From assembly GCA_902553145.1 (NCBI GenBank), contig CACDKD010000001.1, positions 215,786 to 279,785 on the forward strand: a DNA stretch of 64,000 nt, given 5' to 3'. The DNA comes from an uncultured Gammaproteobacteria bacterium (GTDB lineage Bacteria > Pseudomonadota > Gammaproteobacteria > Steroidobacterales > UBA11654). A model generated the notes under the pieces. That model worked only from the letters and a program-made list of their open reading frames with translations, did no database searches and was not told where the DNA came from. The translations under genes and the position numbers were made by a program. Below, piece by piece: positions 52,725-62,457 of this stretch. Position 1 is the first letter of the stretch; the number at the start of each line of letters is the position of its first letter.

Positions 52725-54043
52725 AAAAGTTAAATAAAAATCATATTCATAATAGCGCCATTCAACTCCTTAGTAAAACAATGGAAACATGTACTCCAGA
52801 TAAGCTAGTTTATGAATCGGTATCATTTGAAGGAGATAGTTTATTAGTTAATGATTCAGTGATAGGGGACATTGGAAATATTTATGTAATTGGTTTTGGT
52901 AAGGCAAGCATTTCAATGTTTAAAGGCCTTATTGATTCAATTAATATCGATAGGATAGAAGAATCGATCATTATTACGCATATAGATGAACAACAATTCA
53001 GATACAGGAATACTGAAATCATAAAATCATCACACCCTTATGTTACAGAGAAGAGCTTCATTGCTGGAGATAAGATCTTAAAATTTATAGAAAGATTAAA
53101 TAAAAATGACCTTCTTATATCTCTTGTTTCAGGCGGTGGCTCTGCAATGGTAGCAGTTCCAATTGATAGTATAAGTATTGCAGAAAAAGTTGAGTGCATT
53201 TCATCTGTTCTGACAGCAGGAATTCCAGAAAGAGAGGCTAATGAAATAAAAAAAGCATTATCTAAAATTAAAGGAGGTGGCTTGGCAAATGCATGTGGAG
53301 CACAGAGAATAGTTAACTTGATTTTATCTGATGAAAGAAACCATAAGATTGATGCAATAGCATCAGGGCCGACAGTTGAGCCAAGAAAGAATTATGCTAG
53401 AGAGATCATTGAAAGATATGAAATTTCAAATATATTTTCAGAAAAAGTACTCGAATCTATTAACACTAAAAATGATGGTTTGCAAAATATAGCTTCGAAA
53501 AAAATCGAGAATATATTAGTTGGCTCAAGAGAAGATCTAATTGTTAATATGAATGAAAATGCTTCAAAATATTCTTTCGATCAGGTTCATATCCTTAAGA
53601 ATCTATCAGAAATTTCTACAGAATCGGCTGCAATTTATTTGAGAGAAAAATATCATGAGATTTATCAAAGTTCTAAAATTGGAAATCACCTAATAATTTC
53701 CACAGGAGAGCTTCAAGTGCCAATTGAAAATATCAATATAGCAAAAGGAGGCAGGAATCAGCATCTATGCGCTCTAATGATGAATGATGCAGACTTTGAC
53801 TTTGAATTTAGTTTCTTAGCATATGCAACTGATGGTGTTGATTTTCTAGAAGGTTATGCGGGCGCATTTTTTACTGATCAACACTTAAGCAAGATAAAAG
53901 ATATTAAAGAAGATATCATCAACTATATAAGTGATAAAAAAACTTATTATTTACATAAAAGCCTTGAGACATTCATAACAAGTGAAATAACAGGACATAA
54001 TGTTTCGGATTTTTATTTATTTTCATTCACTAAGGAAAGGTAA
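52721..54043 (+). CDS. Glycerate 2-kinase (MOFRL/GckA family)
   Basis: The 440 residues carry GNIYVIGFGKASISM, ISLVSGGGSAMVAVP, ASGPTVEP and a C-terminal GGRNQHLCALM with YATDGVDFLEG, which together define the two-domain GckA/TtuD glycerate kinase family. It phosphorylates D-glycerate at C2 to give 2-phosphoglycerate. In a catabolic setting this feeds glycolysis; inside a glycan cluster it may instead supply a phosphoglycerate building block. A hydroxyacid dehydrogenase gene follows after 2 bases. Confidence 0.88.
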   Translation: MKKLNKNHIHNSAIQLLSKTMETCTPDKLVYESVSFEGDSLLVNDSVIGDIGNIYVIGFGKASISMFKGLIDSINIDRIEESIIITHIDEQQFRYRNTEIIKSSHPYVTEKSFIAGDKILKFIERLNKNDLLISLVSGGGSAMVAVPIDSISIAEKVECISSVLTAGIPEREANEIKKALSKIKGGGLANACGAQRIVNLILSDERNHKIDAIASGPTVEPRKNYAREIIERYEISNIFSEKVLESINTKNDGLQNIASKKIENILVGSREDLIVNMNENASKYSFDQVHILKNLSEISTESAAIYLREKYHEIYQSSKIGNHLIISTGELQVPIENINIAKGGRNQHLCALMMNDADFDFEFSFLAYATDGVDFLEGYAGAFFTDQHLSKIKDIKEDIINYISDKKTYYLHKSLETFITSEITGHNVSDFYLFSFTKER

Positions 54044-54045
54044 TA

Positions 54046-55041
54046 ATGAAAAGAAAAATATTTATTGCTATAGAGGAGTTTGGTAAAAATTCAGATGAAT
54101 ACTCTAAACTTATTGATAAAGATAAGTTTGATGTCATATGGAATGAGTCTGGAAAAAGATTAGATTGCATAAAAGATGCCAGCCTTTTCGAAGGAGTAGA
54201 TTATATTGTTGCTGGGCTTGAAGAGTATACTACAGAATTTTTTGAAAGAAATAATAGCATCAAAGCAATTTCCAGAGTTGGTGTTGGGGTCGATAGCATA
54301 GATCTTGAATCGGCAAAAGAAAAAGGTATAAAAATATTTATTACAACAGATAAGCCATCTGTTGCAGTAGCTGAACTGTGCATTTCAAATATGATTGCTC
54401 TTCTCAGAAGCACTTTTATTATGAACCAAAGTCTAAAGAATGATAGATGGGATGTAATTCAAGGAAGAGATATTAGAAATTGTACTGTTGGTATAATAGG
54501 GCTAGGCAGCATAGGAAAACAGGTCGTTAAAAGATTAAGCGCCTTTGGCCCAAAGATTTTAGGATATGCAAGAACATGGGATTCACTTTTCGCTAGAAAA
54601 TATTCAGTAAAAAGATTTAAAGAGCTTCAAGACATAGTCTCAAGGTCTGACATCTTAACGATCCATCTACCACTTGAAAAGAAGACAGAAAATTTGATTA
54701 ATGATGAGATTATTAAAACTCTCAAGGATGATTCAATATTAATAAATACATCTAGGGCAGGAGTTATAGATAATGTTGCCCTTGCAGAATCTTTAAGGAA
54801 TGGACATATATTAGGTGCAGCGATTGATGTTTTTAATGAAGAAAGAAAAATAGCACCATATAACGAACTTGAAAATGTGATACTCACTCCTCATGTTGGT
54901 TCACATACAGCTGGAACTAGGATAGCCATGGAAGAATCAGCAATTAGTAATATTATTTCTTATGATTCACTCATTTATCCGATCGATGGCAGTAATATTC
55001 CAGATCTTTTAATCCAGGTTGAAAAGAATAGTGTGGTTTAG
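54046..55041 (+). CDS. D-2-hydroxyacid dehydrogenase (SerA-like)
   Basis: A 331-residue NAD-dependent enzyme. Substrate-binding region SRVGVGVDSID, cofactor motif VGIIGLGSIGKQVVKRL, catalytic Arg in INTSRAGVIDN, Glu after it and His in LTPHVGSHTAG give the full catalytic set. It interconverts a 2-keto acid and the 2-hydroxy acid, for example hydroxypyruvate and glycerate. With the glycerate kinase just upstream this reading is attractive, but 3-phosphoglycerate dehydrogenase activity is also possible. Confidence 0.88.
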   Translation: MKRKIFIAIEEFGKNSDEYSKLIDKDKFDVIWNESGKRLDCIKDASLFEGVDYIVAGLEEYTTEFFERNNSIKAISRVGVGVDSIDLESAKEKGIKIFITTDKPSVAVAELCISNMIALLRSTFIMNQSLKNDRWDVIQGRDIRNCTVGIIGLGSIGKQVVKRLSAFGPKILGYARTWDSLFARKYSVKRFKELQDIVSRSDILTIHLPLEKKTENLINDEIIKTLKDDSILINTSRAGVIDNVALAESLRNGHILGAAIDVFNEERKIAPYNELENVILTPHVGSHTAGTRIAMEESAISNIISYDSLIYPIDGSNIPDLLIQVEKNSVV

Positions 55042-55046
55042 AAAAC

Positions 55047-56045
55047 ATGCAGATCTCTGAAATTTCTCTGAATTTATATTCTTTTGGCTATAGTGCAGGC
55101 TTTATCCATGATCCTAAAAGTAATTTTTTACCAATATCTTTGGAGGAGCTGATTAAAAAATCAAAAAACCTCGGATTAGGTGGCATCGAATTTCCTTTTG
55201 ATAGATTCTTTTCGTACGCAAATCTTTCTGAAGGCATTGAGCTTCTAATAAATATGAGACATAAGAATATAAATTATTTTTTAGATTTTGAAAAATTTGA
55301 TACATCATACCTTGAAAAGGTTATACCAATTTTGTCTAAAAATAATGTGAATATAGCCAGAATTAAAATGGATCAAATGGGTAAAACAATTTATGGAGGT
55401 AATCGCTTCAAATCGCATTCATTTGGTGAGGAGAAAAAGGGTTTTATTAAAAAATTAAAGAGAATATCAAGAAGCTTAAAAGAATATAACTTCATTCTTG
55501 CTATTGAGAATCATCAGGATTTACATTCAAAAGAGTTAGTTGAGATAATAGATGATGTCGATTCTGATTTTATTGGAATAAATTGGGATGTGGGTAATTC
55601 GATATCATGTCTAGATACACCAGACTCCTTTTATGCAAGAACAAAGGATTTTATTAGAAATGTCCATCTTAAAGACTATAAGGTTTATGAATCTGAAGAA
55701 GGCATCAGACTCGTTAGATGTCCGATAGGTGATGGGTATGTGAACTTTGAAAGAATATTGAAACTTATAGATGAAAATAAGAGGATCAATAGTTACTCAA
55801 TAGAGCTTGGCGCACAAATTACAAGAGAGTGCTTTATTAAGGATGAAACTTACTGGAAGGCATTTAGATCACATCCGATAAACAAGTCAGAATATTTTGA
55901 ATTTGTTAATGCTATTTCCTTAAAGAATGGATCATCATTATCACCTTATGAAAAAGGATTTGATAAAGACGCTTTGTTACAATCAGAAGATGAAGAAGTC
56001 AAAAAATCAGCAAAAAACTTATCAAAACTTATAAATCTAGTATGA
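55047..56045 (+). CDS. Sugar phosphate isomerase/epimerase-like TIM barrel
   Basis: The 332-residue protein belongs to the xylose-isomerase-like TIM-barrel superfamily: LGLGGIEFPFDRF near the start, ILAIENHQDLHSKELVEIID with the metal Glu and His, INWDVGNSISC, and VHLKDYKV with a His. Members include hydroxypyruvate, tagatose and inosose isomerases. The position between the hydroxyacid dehydrogenase and two SDR genes suggests conversion within the same small-molecule pathway. The substrate is unknown. Confidence 0.82.
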   Translation: MQISEISLNLYSFGYSAGFIHDPKSNFLPISLEELIKKSKNLGLGGIEFPFDRFFSYANLSEGIELLINMRHKNINYFLDFEKFDTSYLEKVIPILSKNNVNIARIKMDQMGKTIYGGNRFKSHSFGEEKKGFIKKLKRISRSLKEYNFILAIENHQDLHSKELVEIIDDVDSDFIGINWDVGNSISCLDTPDSFYARTKDFIRNVHLKDYKVYESEEGIRLVRCPIGDGYVNFERILKLIDENKRINSYSIELGAQITRECFIKDETYWKAFRSHPINKSEYFEFVNAISLKNGSSLSPYEKGFDKDALLQSEDEEVKKSAKNLSKLINLV

Positions 56046-56854
56046 AAAATATTTTAATAACAGGTGGTACAAGAGGGCTTGGTCTTGAGTACGCAAAGTA
56101 TTTATCATCAAAAGGCTATAACATAGGATTAACTGATATAAGTGCCGAAGCGTGCACGGTTTATGATGAAGTGCAAGATATTAAGGAGATAATGCATGAG
56201 ATTGAATCTAACGGTGTTAAATGTTGGCACTATTTTGCAGACCTGACCAAAAGAGAAGAAGCAGATAAACTAGCAAAAAACTTTATAGATAACTTCGGGA
56301 CAATCGATGGTGTAGTAACTAGCGCAGGCGGTGATATTTCTGGCTCAGACAAAGCTGCCTCTGGTGGAAAGGCTGATAATAATAGTTTTTTTATATCTTT
56401 TCAGGAGCATGAAAATATCTTCAAAAGAAATTATTACACTTGCCTAAATACTCTAAGAGCTATTGTGCCTTATATGCAGCAACAGAAATATGGAAAGATT
56501 GTGACTGTTTCTTCGGTAAATGCAGCATTTGGTGTTGAAAAAGAAACAACATATTCTGTAGCAAAGTCAAGTGTGCTCCAGCTTTCAAGATCTCTAGCTA
56601 AGGAACTCAGAAAGGATGGTATTAATGTTAATTGCATACTCCCAGGCCCTACAAAAACAGGAAGATTCTTAGCTACAGTCAGAGGCAGAAACCCACATGA
56701 TCTTGAGGGTTTAAATTCAGCAGAAAGACTTTTGAGAGTTGCTGAACCCTCAGATGTATCTCCAGTTGTTGAATTTTTACTATCAGACGCATCTAATTTC
56801 GTCTCTGGAGAGGCAATAAAAATTGATGGTGGTTTGTTCCCACAGCCAGTTTAG
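56042..56854 (+). CDS. Short-chain dehydrogenase/reductase
   Basis: A 270-residue classical SDR. TGGTRGLGLEYAK (cofactor), DGVVTSAGGDIS, TVSSVNAAFGV and YSVAKSS with Tyr and Lys are all present. An insert of about 20 residues (around GSDKAASGGKADNNSFF) before the catalytic Ser is longer than usual. It starts inside the isomerase gene (4-base overlap) and is followed by a second SDR gene at 24 bases. Substrate unknown; likely a sugar or polyol. Confidence 0.88.
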   Translation: MKNILITGGTRGLGLEYAKYLSSKGYNIGLTDISAEACTVYDEVQDIKEIMHEIESNGVKCWHYFADLTKREEADKLAKNFIDNFGTIDGVVTSAGGDISGSDKAASGGKADNNSFFISFQEHENIFKRNYYTCLNTLRAIVPYMQQQKYGKIVTVSSVNAAFGVEKETTYSVAKSSVLQLSRSLAKELRKDGINVNCILPGPTKTGRFLATVRGRNPHDLEGLNSAERLLRVAEPSDVSPVVEFLLSDASNFVSGEAIKIDGGLFPQPV

Positions 56855-56878
56855 AAAAATTATACAAGAGAGAAAAAA

Positions 56879-57649
56879 ATGATTAATCCATTTAACTTTG
56901 AGAATAGTAGAGCACTGGTGATAGGAGGATCTACTGGTCTAGGAAAAGAAATAACATCAGCTTTACTAAGGCATGGTGCTGATGTCATTATCGCTAGCAG
57001 AGATAGCCAAAGATTGGAAGAAGCATGTAATGGAATGAATAGTAATGGCTTTCTTGGAAGTTGTTCATACAAGGACGTTGATATTACATCTGAGGATTCA
57101 ATAAATGATCTGATAAATTATGTATCTGCTGAATTTGATAACGGCCTAAATATTTTGATAAATTCAGCTGGAATGAATATAAGAAATCCAATTGAGAAAA
57201 TCCAGAATGATGATTGGGATCAAGTTATGAATGCTAACCTAAGGGGAGCATTTATCTTACATCGATCTGTTTTTCACTTATTGAAAGAGGCTGAGTATGG
57301 GAGGGTGATAAATATTGCAAGCATCTTTTCATCTGTATCATACCCTGAAAGAGCTACATATGCTGCGAGTAAGGGAGGACTATTAATGTTCTCTAAAACA
57401 ATAGCTATTGAGTGGGCAAAATATGGGATTACTGTAAATACCATCTCTCCCGGACCTTTTCTCACTGAAATCAATACGAAAGTTCTTGAAGATAGAGAGA
57501 ACTATGAAAAATTCTGTTCCAGAATTCCTATGGCTAGATTTGGAGAGCCCGAAGAAATCATAACCGCAGCACTTTTTTTAGCATCACCGCAATCATCCTA
57601 TGTTACAGGCTCAGATATAATAGTGGATGGCGGATGGACTTCTGCTTAG
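56879..57649 (+). CDS. Short-chain dehydrogenase/reductase (gluconate dehydrogenase-like)
   Basis: A 256-residue classical SDR with GGSTGLGKEITSALL, ILINSAGMNIRNP, INIASIFSSVS and YAASKGG holding the catalytic Tyr and Lys, plus the C-terminal SSYVTGSDIIVDGGWTSA. The pattern is close to gluconate 5-dehydrogenase and related hydroxyacid SDRs. It is the second SDR of a tandem pair that shares little beyond family motifs, so it is not a recent duplicate. Confidence 0.88.
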   Translation: MINPFNFENSRALVIGGSTGLGKEITSALLRHGADVIIASRDSQRLEEACNGMNSNGFLGSCSYKDVDITSEDSINDLINYVSAEFDNGLNILINSAGMNIRNPIEKIQNDDWDQVMNANLRGAFILHRSVFHLLKEAEYGRVINIASIFSSVSYPERATYAASKGGLLMFSKTIAIEWAKYGITVNTISPGPFLTEINTKVLEDRENYEKFCSRIPMARFGEPEEIITAALFLASPQSSYVTGSDIIVDGGWTSA

Positions 57650-57674
57650 AGATTCATACTTGGAAAGAATTTTT

Positions 57675-58415
57675 ATGAGAGCAATAATTTATGCAGCGGG
57701 TATTTCGAGAAGAATGAGCAATCTTGTACCCGACGGACTCAAGGGTCTTCTGCGTGTAGGAAGTAAATCTTTAATTGAATATCAGATAGGTTGGTTGGTA
57801 GATAATAAGCCAAAGGAAATTATCATTGTTATAGGATTAGAGCATCAAAGATATATTGATGAACTTGGCCATGATTTTAACGGAATTCCACTAAAATATG
57901 TTTTTAATCCTGATTATAAGACAAAAGGAAATATGCTCAGCCTATGGCATGCAAGAGATTATTGCATAGACGACATTATTTTTACTACAAGTGACTTACT
58001 TTGTGACAGAAGGGATATTGATCATTTTATGGACAGTTCTGACCAAAATAAAATCTTAATAGATAGCGATAGTAGAGAATTATTTATTGATAATGACCCT
58101 GTTAAGGTTCAAATAGAAGACCAAAGAATCGTAAGAATAAGAAAGAAAATAAATGAATTAGATCGAATTGATGGGATATCAATTGGGATATACCAATTTT
58201 CAAAAAAATTAATTACTGATTTAATTAATACAATTGAAAATAAAATAGAATCAGGAAATGACAATCTTTCATTGTATTATCCAATTGATGATGTTCTTTC
58301 TCTATCAGACGTCAATCCAGTTTATACGAGGACAAGTAAATGGCTTGATATAGATACGCCAGAAGAGCTTTTATATGCAAAAAAATATATTAAAAAAGAA
58401 ATAATAAAAGTTTAA
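57675..58415 (+). CDS. NTP-transferase (LicC-like sugar/choline-phosphate nucleotidyltransferase)
   Basis: I start the gene at the ATG at 57675, with a GGAAAG 8 bases upstream; the longer frame from 57627 overlaps the SDR and adds 16 residues before the conserved start. The 246 residues open with AIIYAAGISRRMSN and have GLLRVGSKSLIEYQI, NMLSLWHARDY and WLDIDTPEELLYA, typical of small cytidylyl/uridylyl-transferases such as LicC. It would activate a phosphorylated small molecule. A LicD-like gene lies 5 kb downstream. Confidence 0.8.
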   Translation: MRAIIYAAGISRRMSNLVPDGLKGLLRVGSKSLIEYQIGWLVDNKPKEIIIVIGLEHQRYIDELGHDFNGIPLKYVFNPDYKTKGNMLSLWHARDYCIDDIIFTTSDLLCDRRDIDHFMDSSDQNKILIDSDSRELFIDNDPVKVQIEDQRIVRIRKKINELDRIDGISIGIYQFSKKLITDLINTIENKIESGNDNLSLYYPIDDVLSLSDVNPVYTRTSKWLDIDTPEELLYAKKYIKKEIIKV

Positions 58416-58445
58416 CAATTATTCATAAACTCGGCTCAGTCCCGC

Positions 58446-59444
58446 ATGAAAAACAATATAAGTGAAATAGCATTATTGGGAAGCTCGGATGCTGGCCCAT
58501 TAAAATATTTACTTTTTTTAAGGGATATTATAGACCTAGATACTAAATGGATTGCATCAAATACATCAGAATTTCTTCTTGAGGAGAAAAGTATAGTAAA
58601 TGAAAAAAATTGGCATAAATTAAAAAATGTAAAGATTGTAATCACTGGAACATGTCAAGGAAAAGGCATAGATAAAGACTTAATACTATGGGCAAAAGAA
58701 AATAAGATACCTTCTATAAGCATTATTGAGCATTGGAGTTGGTACAAGAAAAGATTTGAATATGATAGCGATTATCTTTTTCCTGACTTCATTTTTGTCA
58801 ATGACGTTAATGCCAAGAATCAAGCAATAGATCAAGGTATTCCTAGGGAATTAATTCATGTTGCAGGAAATATTGTCTTGGAAGATATTGGTCTTAATCA
58901 GCCAAAGAATAAATCCCATAAGCAGATAAGTTCACAGCATCAGTTACCAGAGAAGGATATAATTTTCTTTATTTCTGAGTCATTGAAAAACTCTTTTCCA
59001 AAGAATTCTAATGACTACTTAGGTTATGATGAATATGTTGTTCTCGATCATTTGATTGAGTCTACTTCATCAGAAACAAAAATAGTCATTAAATTACATC
59101 CAGAAGAACCACTATCAAAGTATGATCAATATCTTTCTAATAGAATTTCAATTATAAGAAACATTCCTATTGAAGACATCGCAATAATTGCAAAAAGAAT
59201 AGTTGGAATGGGATCGATGTTGCTTCTAGAGCTAGCAATGTATAGAGATGACATCATCAGCTATAAACCAAATAATAAAAAAGATTTCATTGGTGATGAG
59301 ATTGGAGCGACAATTAATATTGATAGAAAAAGCATACTGAAGAAAAGAATTGCAAATCTTAATAAAGGATTAAATCATATATATAGAGATAGATTTATTG
59401 GATCAAAAGAAACTATCAAGAAATTAATTATGGAATTACTATGA
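58446..59444 (+). CDS. GT-B-like protein of unknown function
   Basis: The 332 residues show a GT-B-like two-half pattern: ALLGSSDAGPLKYLLFL at the N-terminus and IVIKLHPEEPLSKYD followed by IVGMGSMLLLELAMY near the C-terminus, similar to capsule-type transferases and UDP-GlcNAc 2-epimerase-like folds. No signature assigns a donor. It overlaps the SpsF-like gene by 4 bases. Likely a transferase of the locus, low certainty. Confidence 0.5.
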   Translation: MKNNISEIALLGSSDAGPLKYLLFLRDIIDLDTKWIASNTSEFLLEEKSIVNEKNWHKLKNVKIVITGTCQGKGIDKDLILWAKENKIPSISIIEHWSWYKKRFEYDSDYLFPDFIFVNDVNAKNQAIDQGIPRELIHVAGNIVLEDIGLNQPKNKSHKQISSQHQLPEKDIIFFISESLKNSFPKNSNDYLGYDEYVVLDHLIESTSSETKIVIKLHPEEPLSKYDQYLSNRISIIRNIPIEDIAIIAKRIVGMGSMLLLELAMYRDDIISYKPNNKKDFIGDEIGATINIDRKSILKKRIANLNKGLNHIYRDRFIGSKETIKKLIMELL

Positions 59445-60196
59445 GAAAAATTGTGGCCTCAGTTCAAGTTAGAATGGGCTCTTCGAGGTTGCCCGGAAAA
59501 GTAATGCATGAAATTGGTGGAATGCCATTGCTGGGTATTCTTGTAGAAAGGCTAAAACGATCAAATACGCTCGATGAAATTATTATAGCTACTTCTGAAA
59601 ATGAAGAAAATGATGTCATAGAAGACTATTGTTTAGAAAAAAATATTAATGTCTTCAGAGGAAGTGAAAATGATGTTCTCCATAGAACATTAATGGCGCT
59701 TAAAAAAGCTGATGCATCGATTGGTGTCGAGATTTTTGGAGATTGTCCATTAATTGACTTCAGAATCATAGATTTAATAGTAAATAGTTTTACAAATGAT
59801 AAGTCCAATCCAGATTTTGTAGGTAACGACCTTGTGACCACATTCCCACCAGGAATGGATGTTGAAGTTTTTAAAGTCTCAGCTCTTGAGGATTCTGCAA
59901 ATAGAACTAATGATCCAGAGTATAGGGAGCATGGCACGCTTTTCTTAAGAAAGCACCCAAAAATATATAAGATTAGGAATATTGAAGCTCCAAAAAAGTG
60001 GAATAGGCCAGAGCTAGAATTGGAAGTAGATACAGCTGAAGATATGGATGTTATTAGAAATATAATAAGTCATTTTGACGATTTAAACTTTTCCTTGGAT
60101 GAGATTATTAATTTTATGGACAGTAACCCTGACATAAAAAACCACAATACTTCAGTTCCAAGACGTTGGAAGAAGTTTCGAGAAGATGACAAATAA
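59441..60196 (+). CDS. spsF: SpsF-like cytidylyltransferase
   Basis: A 251-residue nucleotidyltransferase. ASVQVRMGSSRLPGKVMHEI, then VFRGSENDVLHRTL and VEIFGDCPLIDFRII, are the SpsF (spore coat polysaccharide) and PseF-like hallmarks. SpsF-type enzymes activate acidic sugars with CMP or similar. It overlaps the preceding gene by 4 bases and the Gfo/Idh gene by 11. It is the third cytidylyltransferase-type gene in the locus, next to NeuA-like and KdsB-like ones. Confidence 0.85.
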   Translation: MRKIVASVQVRMGSSRLPGKVMHEIGGMPLLGILVERLKRSNTLDEIIIATSENEENDVIEDYCLEKNINVFRGSENDVLHRTLMALKKADASIGVEIFGDCPLIDFRIIDLIVNSFTNDKSNPDFVGNDLVTTFPPGMDVEVFKVSALEDSANRTNDPEYREHGTLFLRKHPKIYKIRNIEAPKKWNRPELELEVDTAEDMDVIRNIISHFDDLNFSLDEIINFMDSNPDIKNHNTSVPRRWKKFREDDK

Positions 60197-61139
60197 AGCT
60201 CTTATCATTGGTTGTGGGAAAATAGCAGGTATATTTAGTGATGACCCAGAGAGCCATGCTTATGCCTATTCAAATCATAAATCATTCAATTTAATCAGTT
60301 GTTTTGATATTGATAATGAAAAGACAAATATTTTTTCAAAGAATTATGGTTGTATTGGCTCAGAAAGTTTGGATGAGGCACTGTCCAAATATCATCCAGA
60401 TATAATATCTGTTTGTACTCCTGATGAGACTCATTACGATGTAATTTTGGAGTTACTGAATCATGAAAATCTTCCAAAACTAATTTTTTTGGAAAAACCT
60501 GCACTCTCAAATAGTTTTCAGCTGGACACTATTCTCCAGATGTCTGAACAAAGAGATGTTGCAATAGTTGTAAACCATTCTCGCCGCTTTGACACTAAAC
60601 ATGTACTTCTTAGAGATAAGATAATTTTGAAAGAATTCGGAGATTTAGTGAATTGTTCTATAGATTACTATGGAGGCTGGATCCATAACGGTGTTCATGT
60701 AGTTGATACTCTATCTTTTCTATTCAATGATGAAATAATTGTTCAAGAAATTACTGGGTCTATGGATAGCGGTTATCCAAATGACCCCACATTAGATGTA
60801 ACTATGAGTTTCAAAAACAACCCAGGAAAAATAAATCTTAAAGGATTTGACGAACGATATTATCAAATCTTCGAATTTGATTTTAAGTTTGAAAAAGGAA
60901 GAGTTAAAGTCTCAGACTTTGGCAATAAATTTAGTTATGAACAAAAAGTTATTAACAAAAAAAATGAGAATGTATTAGAAAGTATAAGTATTTCATCAAT
61001 TGATGACCAGTTACCCATCATGAATGCTGCACAATTAATGAGTCAGTATCTAGAACTAAGAGATATTGAAATTTTGAGAGGATACATGTTGAATGATATT
61101 GCATCGACTATGTATACATTATGGAGAGGAGTAGAGTGA
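60186..61139 (+). CDS. Gfo/Idh/MocA-family oxidoreductase
   Basis: A 317-residue NAD(P)-dependent sugar oxidoreductase. The cofactor loop is IIGCGKIAGIF, VCTPDETHYDVI follows, and FLEKPALSN carries the conserved Glu-Lys-Pro. The C-terminal sheet domain is shorter than average. Such enzymes oxidise sugar nucleotides or free sugars, for example at C3, to allow amination by the DegT enzyme, which is encoded here 4 bases downstream. A 3-amino or 4-amino sugar route is plausible. Confidence 0.87.
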   Translation: MTNKALIIGCGKIAGIFSDDPESHAYAYSNHKSFNLISCFDIDNEKTNIFSKNYGCIGSESLDEALSKYHPDIISVCTPDETHYDVILELLNHENLPKLIFLEKPALSNSFQLDTILQMSEQRDVAIVVNHSRRFDTKHVLLRDKIILKEFGDLVNCSIDYYGGWIHNGVHVVDTLSFLFNDEIIVQEITGSMDSGYPNDPTLDVTMSFKNNPGKINLKGFDERYYQIFEFDFKFEKGRVKVSDFGNKFSYEQKVINKKNENVLESISISSIDDQLPIMNAAQLMSQYLELRDIEILRGYMLNDIASTMYTLWRGVE

Positions 61140-61143
61140 AGCC

Positions 61144-62430
61144 ATGAGAATTGATCTAAATAATAAGAGCTTAGCTATCAATGGTGGCAAACCCATAAGA
61201 ATTGAGCCTTGGAGAGATAATTTTACCTTGGGCAGTGAGGAAAAATCTGCTGCTATGAGATCTATCGATAGCGGTTATCTTTCATTATTTGAAGGATCGC
61301 ATACACCTGATCATCCATTTTCATTCAAGGGTGGACCAGAAGTCCAAAAACTCGAGGATGAATGGTGTAATTATTATTCGTGTAAATATTCAGTCTCTAT
61401 GAATAGCGCTACTTCAGGGCTATATGCTGCAATAGGAGCACTTGGAATAGGATATGGTGATGAAGTGATTGTATCACCCTACACTATGACAGCATGTGCG
61501 ATGGCTCCTTTAATATATGGAGCAATTCCAGTATTTGCAGACGTAGACACTGAAACAGGCTCTTTAGATCCTTCTAGCATTGAGGAAAAAATAACTGATA
61601 GAACAAAAGCGATCTTACTAGTGCACCAGTTTGGTATTCCAGCGCAAATGGATCAGATAATGAAGATTGCAAAGATGAATGATATAAAAGTCATAGAAGA
61701 CTGTGCGCAAGCACATGGGGCAAAATTCAAGGATAGCTATGTTGGAACAATTGGTGATATCGGTGTTTTTAGCCTTAATGTAAATAAATCAATACAAACA
61801 GGAGAAGGAGGGGTTTGTGTTACAAACTCTGAGGATTTAGCTTATAGACTTCAACTCATTAGAAATCATGGTGAAAATGTTGTTGGACCTTCAGGATATA
61901 AAAATATTACAAACATAGCTGGTTTTAATTATCGCTTGTCTGAAATCCATGCTGCAATCGCAATAGAACAACTTAAAAAGCTTGATAAACTTAATGCCAT
62001 TCGTTTTGAATTAGTCCAAGAATTGTCAGAAGGTCTAAAAGAATTTAACTTCTTATCTGTTCCTTATGAAAATGAATCATTATTAAGTACATTTTATGTT
62101 TATCCTTTGAGATTTCTTAAAGATCAAACAAACATATCAAGAGAACAATTTGCTGATGCTGTCAATGGTGAGGGATGTTGTTTTTATCAAGGATACGTCA
62201 AGCCACTTTACCTTCAGCCTGTATATCAGAAGAAATTATTGTTTAAGCATAACTACCCATTTTCCGCTGTAGAAAACCAAGATTGCATCATGGAATATGG
62301 TGAGGGTTTATGCAAGAATGCAGAAAACCTTCACTTTAATGAGATGCTAATAAATGAACATGTAAGGCATCCACACTCTTCAAAAGACATCCAAGATATT
62401 ATTAATTCTGTAAGAAAATTAGTTAGCTAA
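61144..62430 (+). CDS. DegT/DnrJ/EryC1 sugar aminotransferase
   Basis: The 428-residue PLP enzyme has VIEDCAQAHGA with the PLP Asp and FSLNVNKSIQTGEGG with the Schiff-base Lys. The N-terminal LAINGGKPIRIEPW opening resembles the AHBA-synthase/StsC branch of the family. It transfers an amino group to a keto sugar. The Gfo/Idh oxidoreductase upstream could provide the ketone, and the formyltransferase downstream could modify the amine. The gap to the next gene is 27 bases. Confidence 0.9.
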   Translation: MRIDLNNKSLAINGGKPIRIEPWRDNFTLGSEEKSAAMRSIDSGYLSLFEGSHTPDHPFSFKGGPEVQKLEDEWCNYYSCKYSVSMNSATSGLYAAIGALGIGYGDEVIVSPYTMTACAMAPLIYGAIPVFADVDTETGSLDPSSIEEKITDRTKAILLVHQFGIPAQMDQIMKIAKMNDIKVIEDCAQAHGAKFKDSYVGTIGDIGVFSLNVNKSIQTGEGGVCVTNSEDLAYRLQLIRNHGENVVGPSGYKNITNIAGFNYRLSEIHAAIAIEQLKKLDKLNAIRFELVQELSEGLKEFNFLSVPYENESLLSTFYVYPLRFLKDQTNISREQFADAVNGEGCCFYQGYVKPLYLQPVYQKKLLFKHNYPFSAVENQDCIMEYGEGLCKNAENLHFNEMLINEHVRHPHSSKDIQDIINSVRKLVS

Positions 62431-62457
62431 TTAATATAAAAAAGCATTTCCAAAGCC

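Noticed and set aside
38828-57649. Three SDR genes as recent duplicates
   Set aside because: They share only family motifs and differ in length and inserts, so they are separate enzymes.
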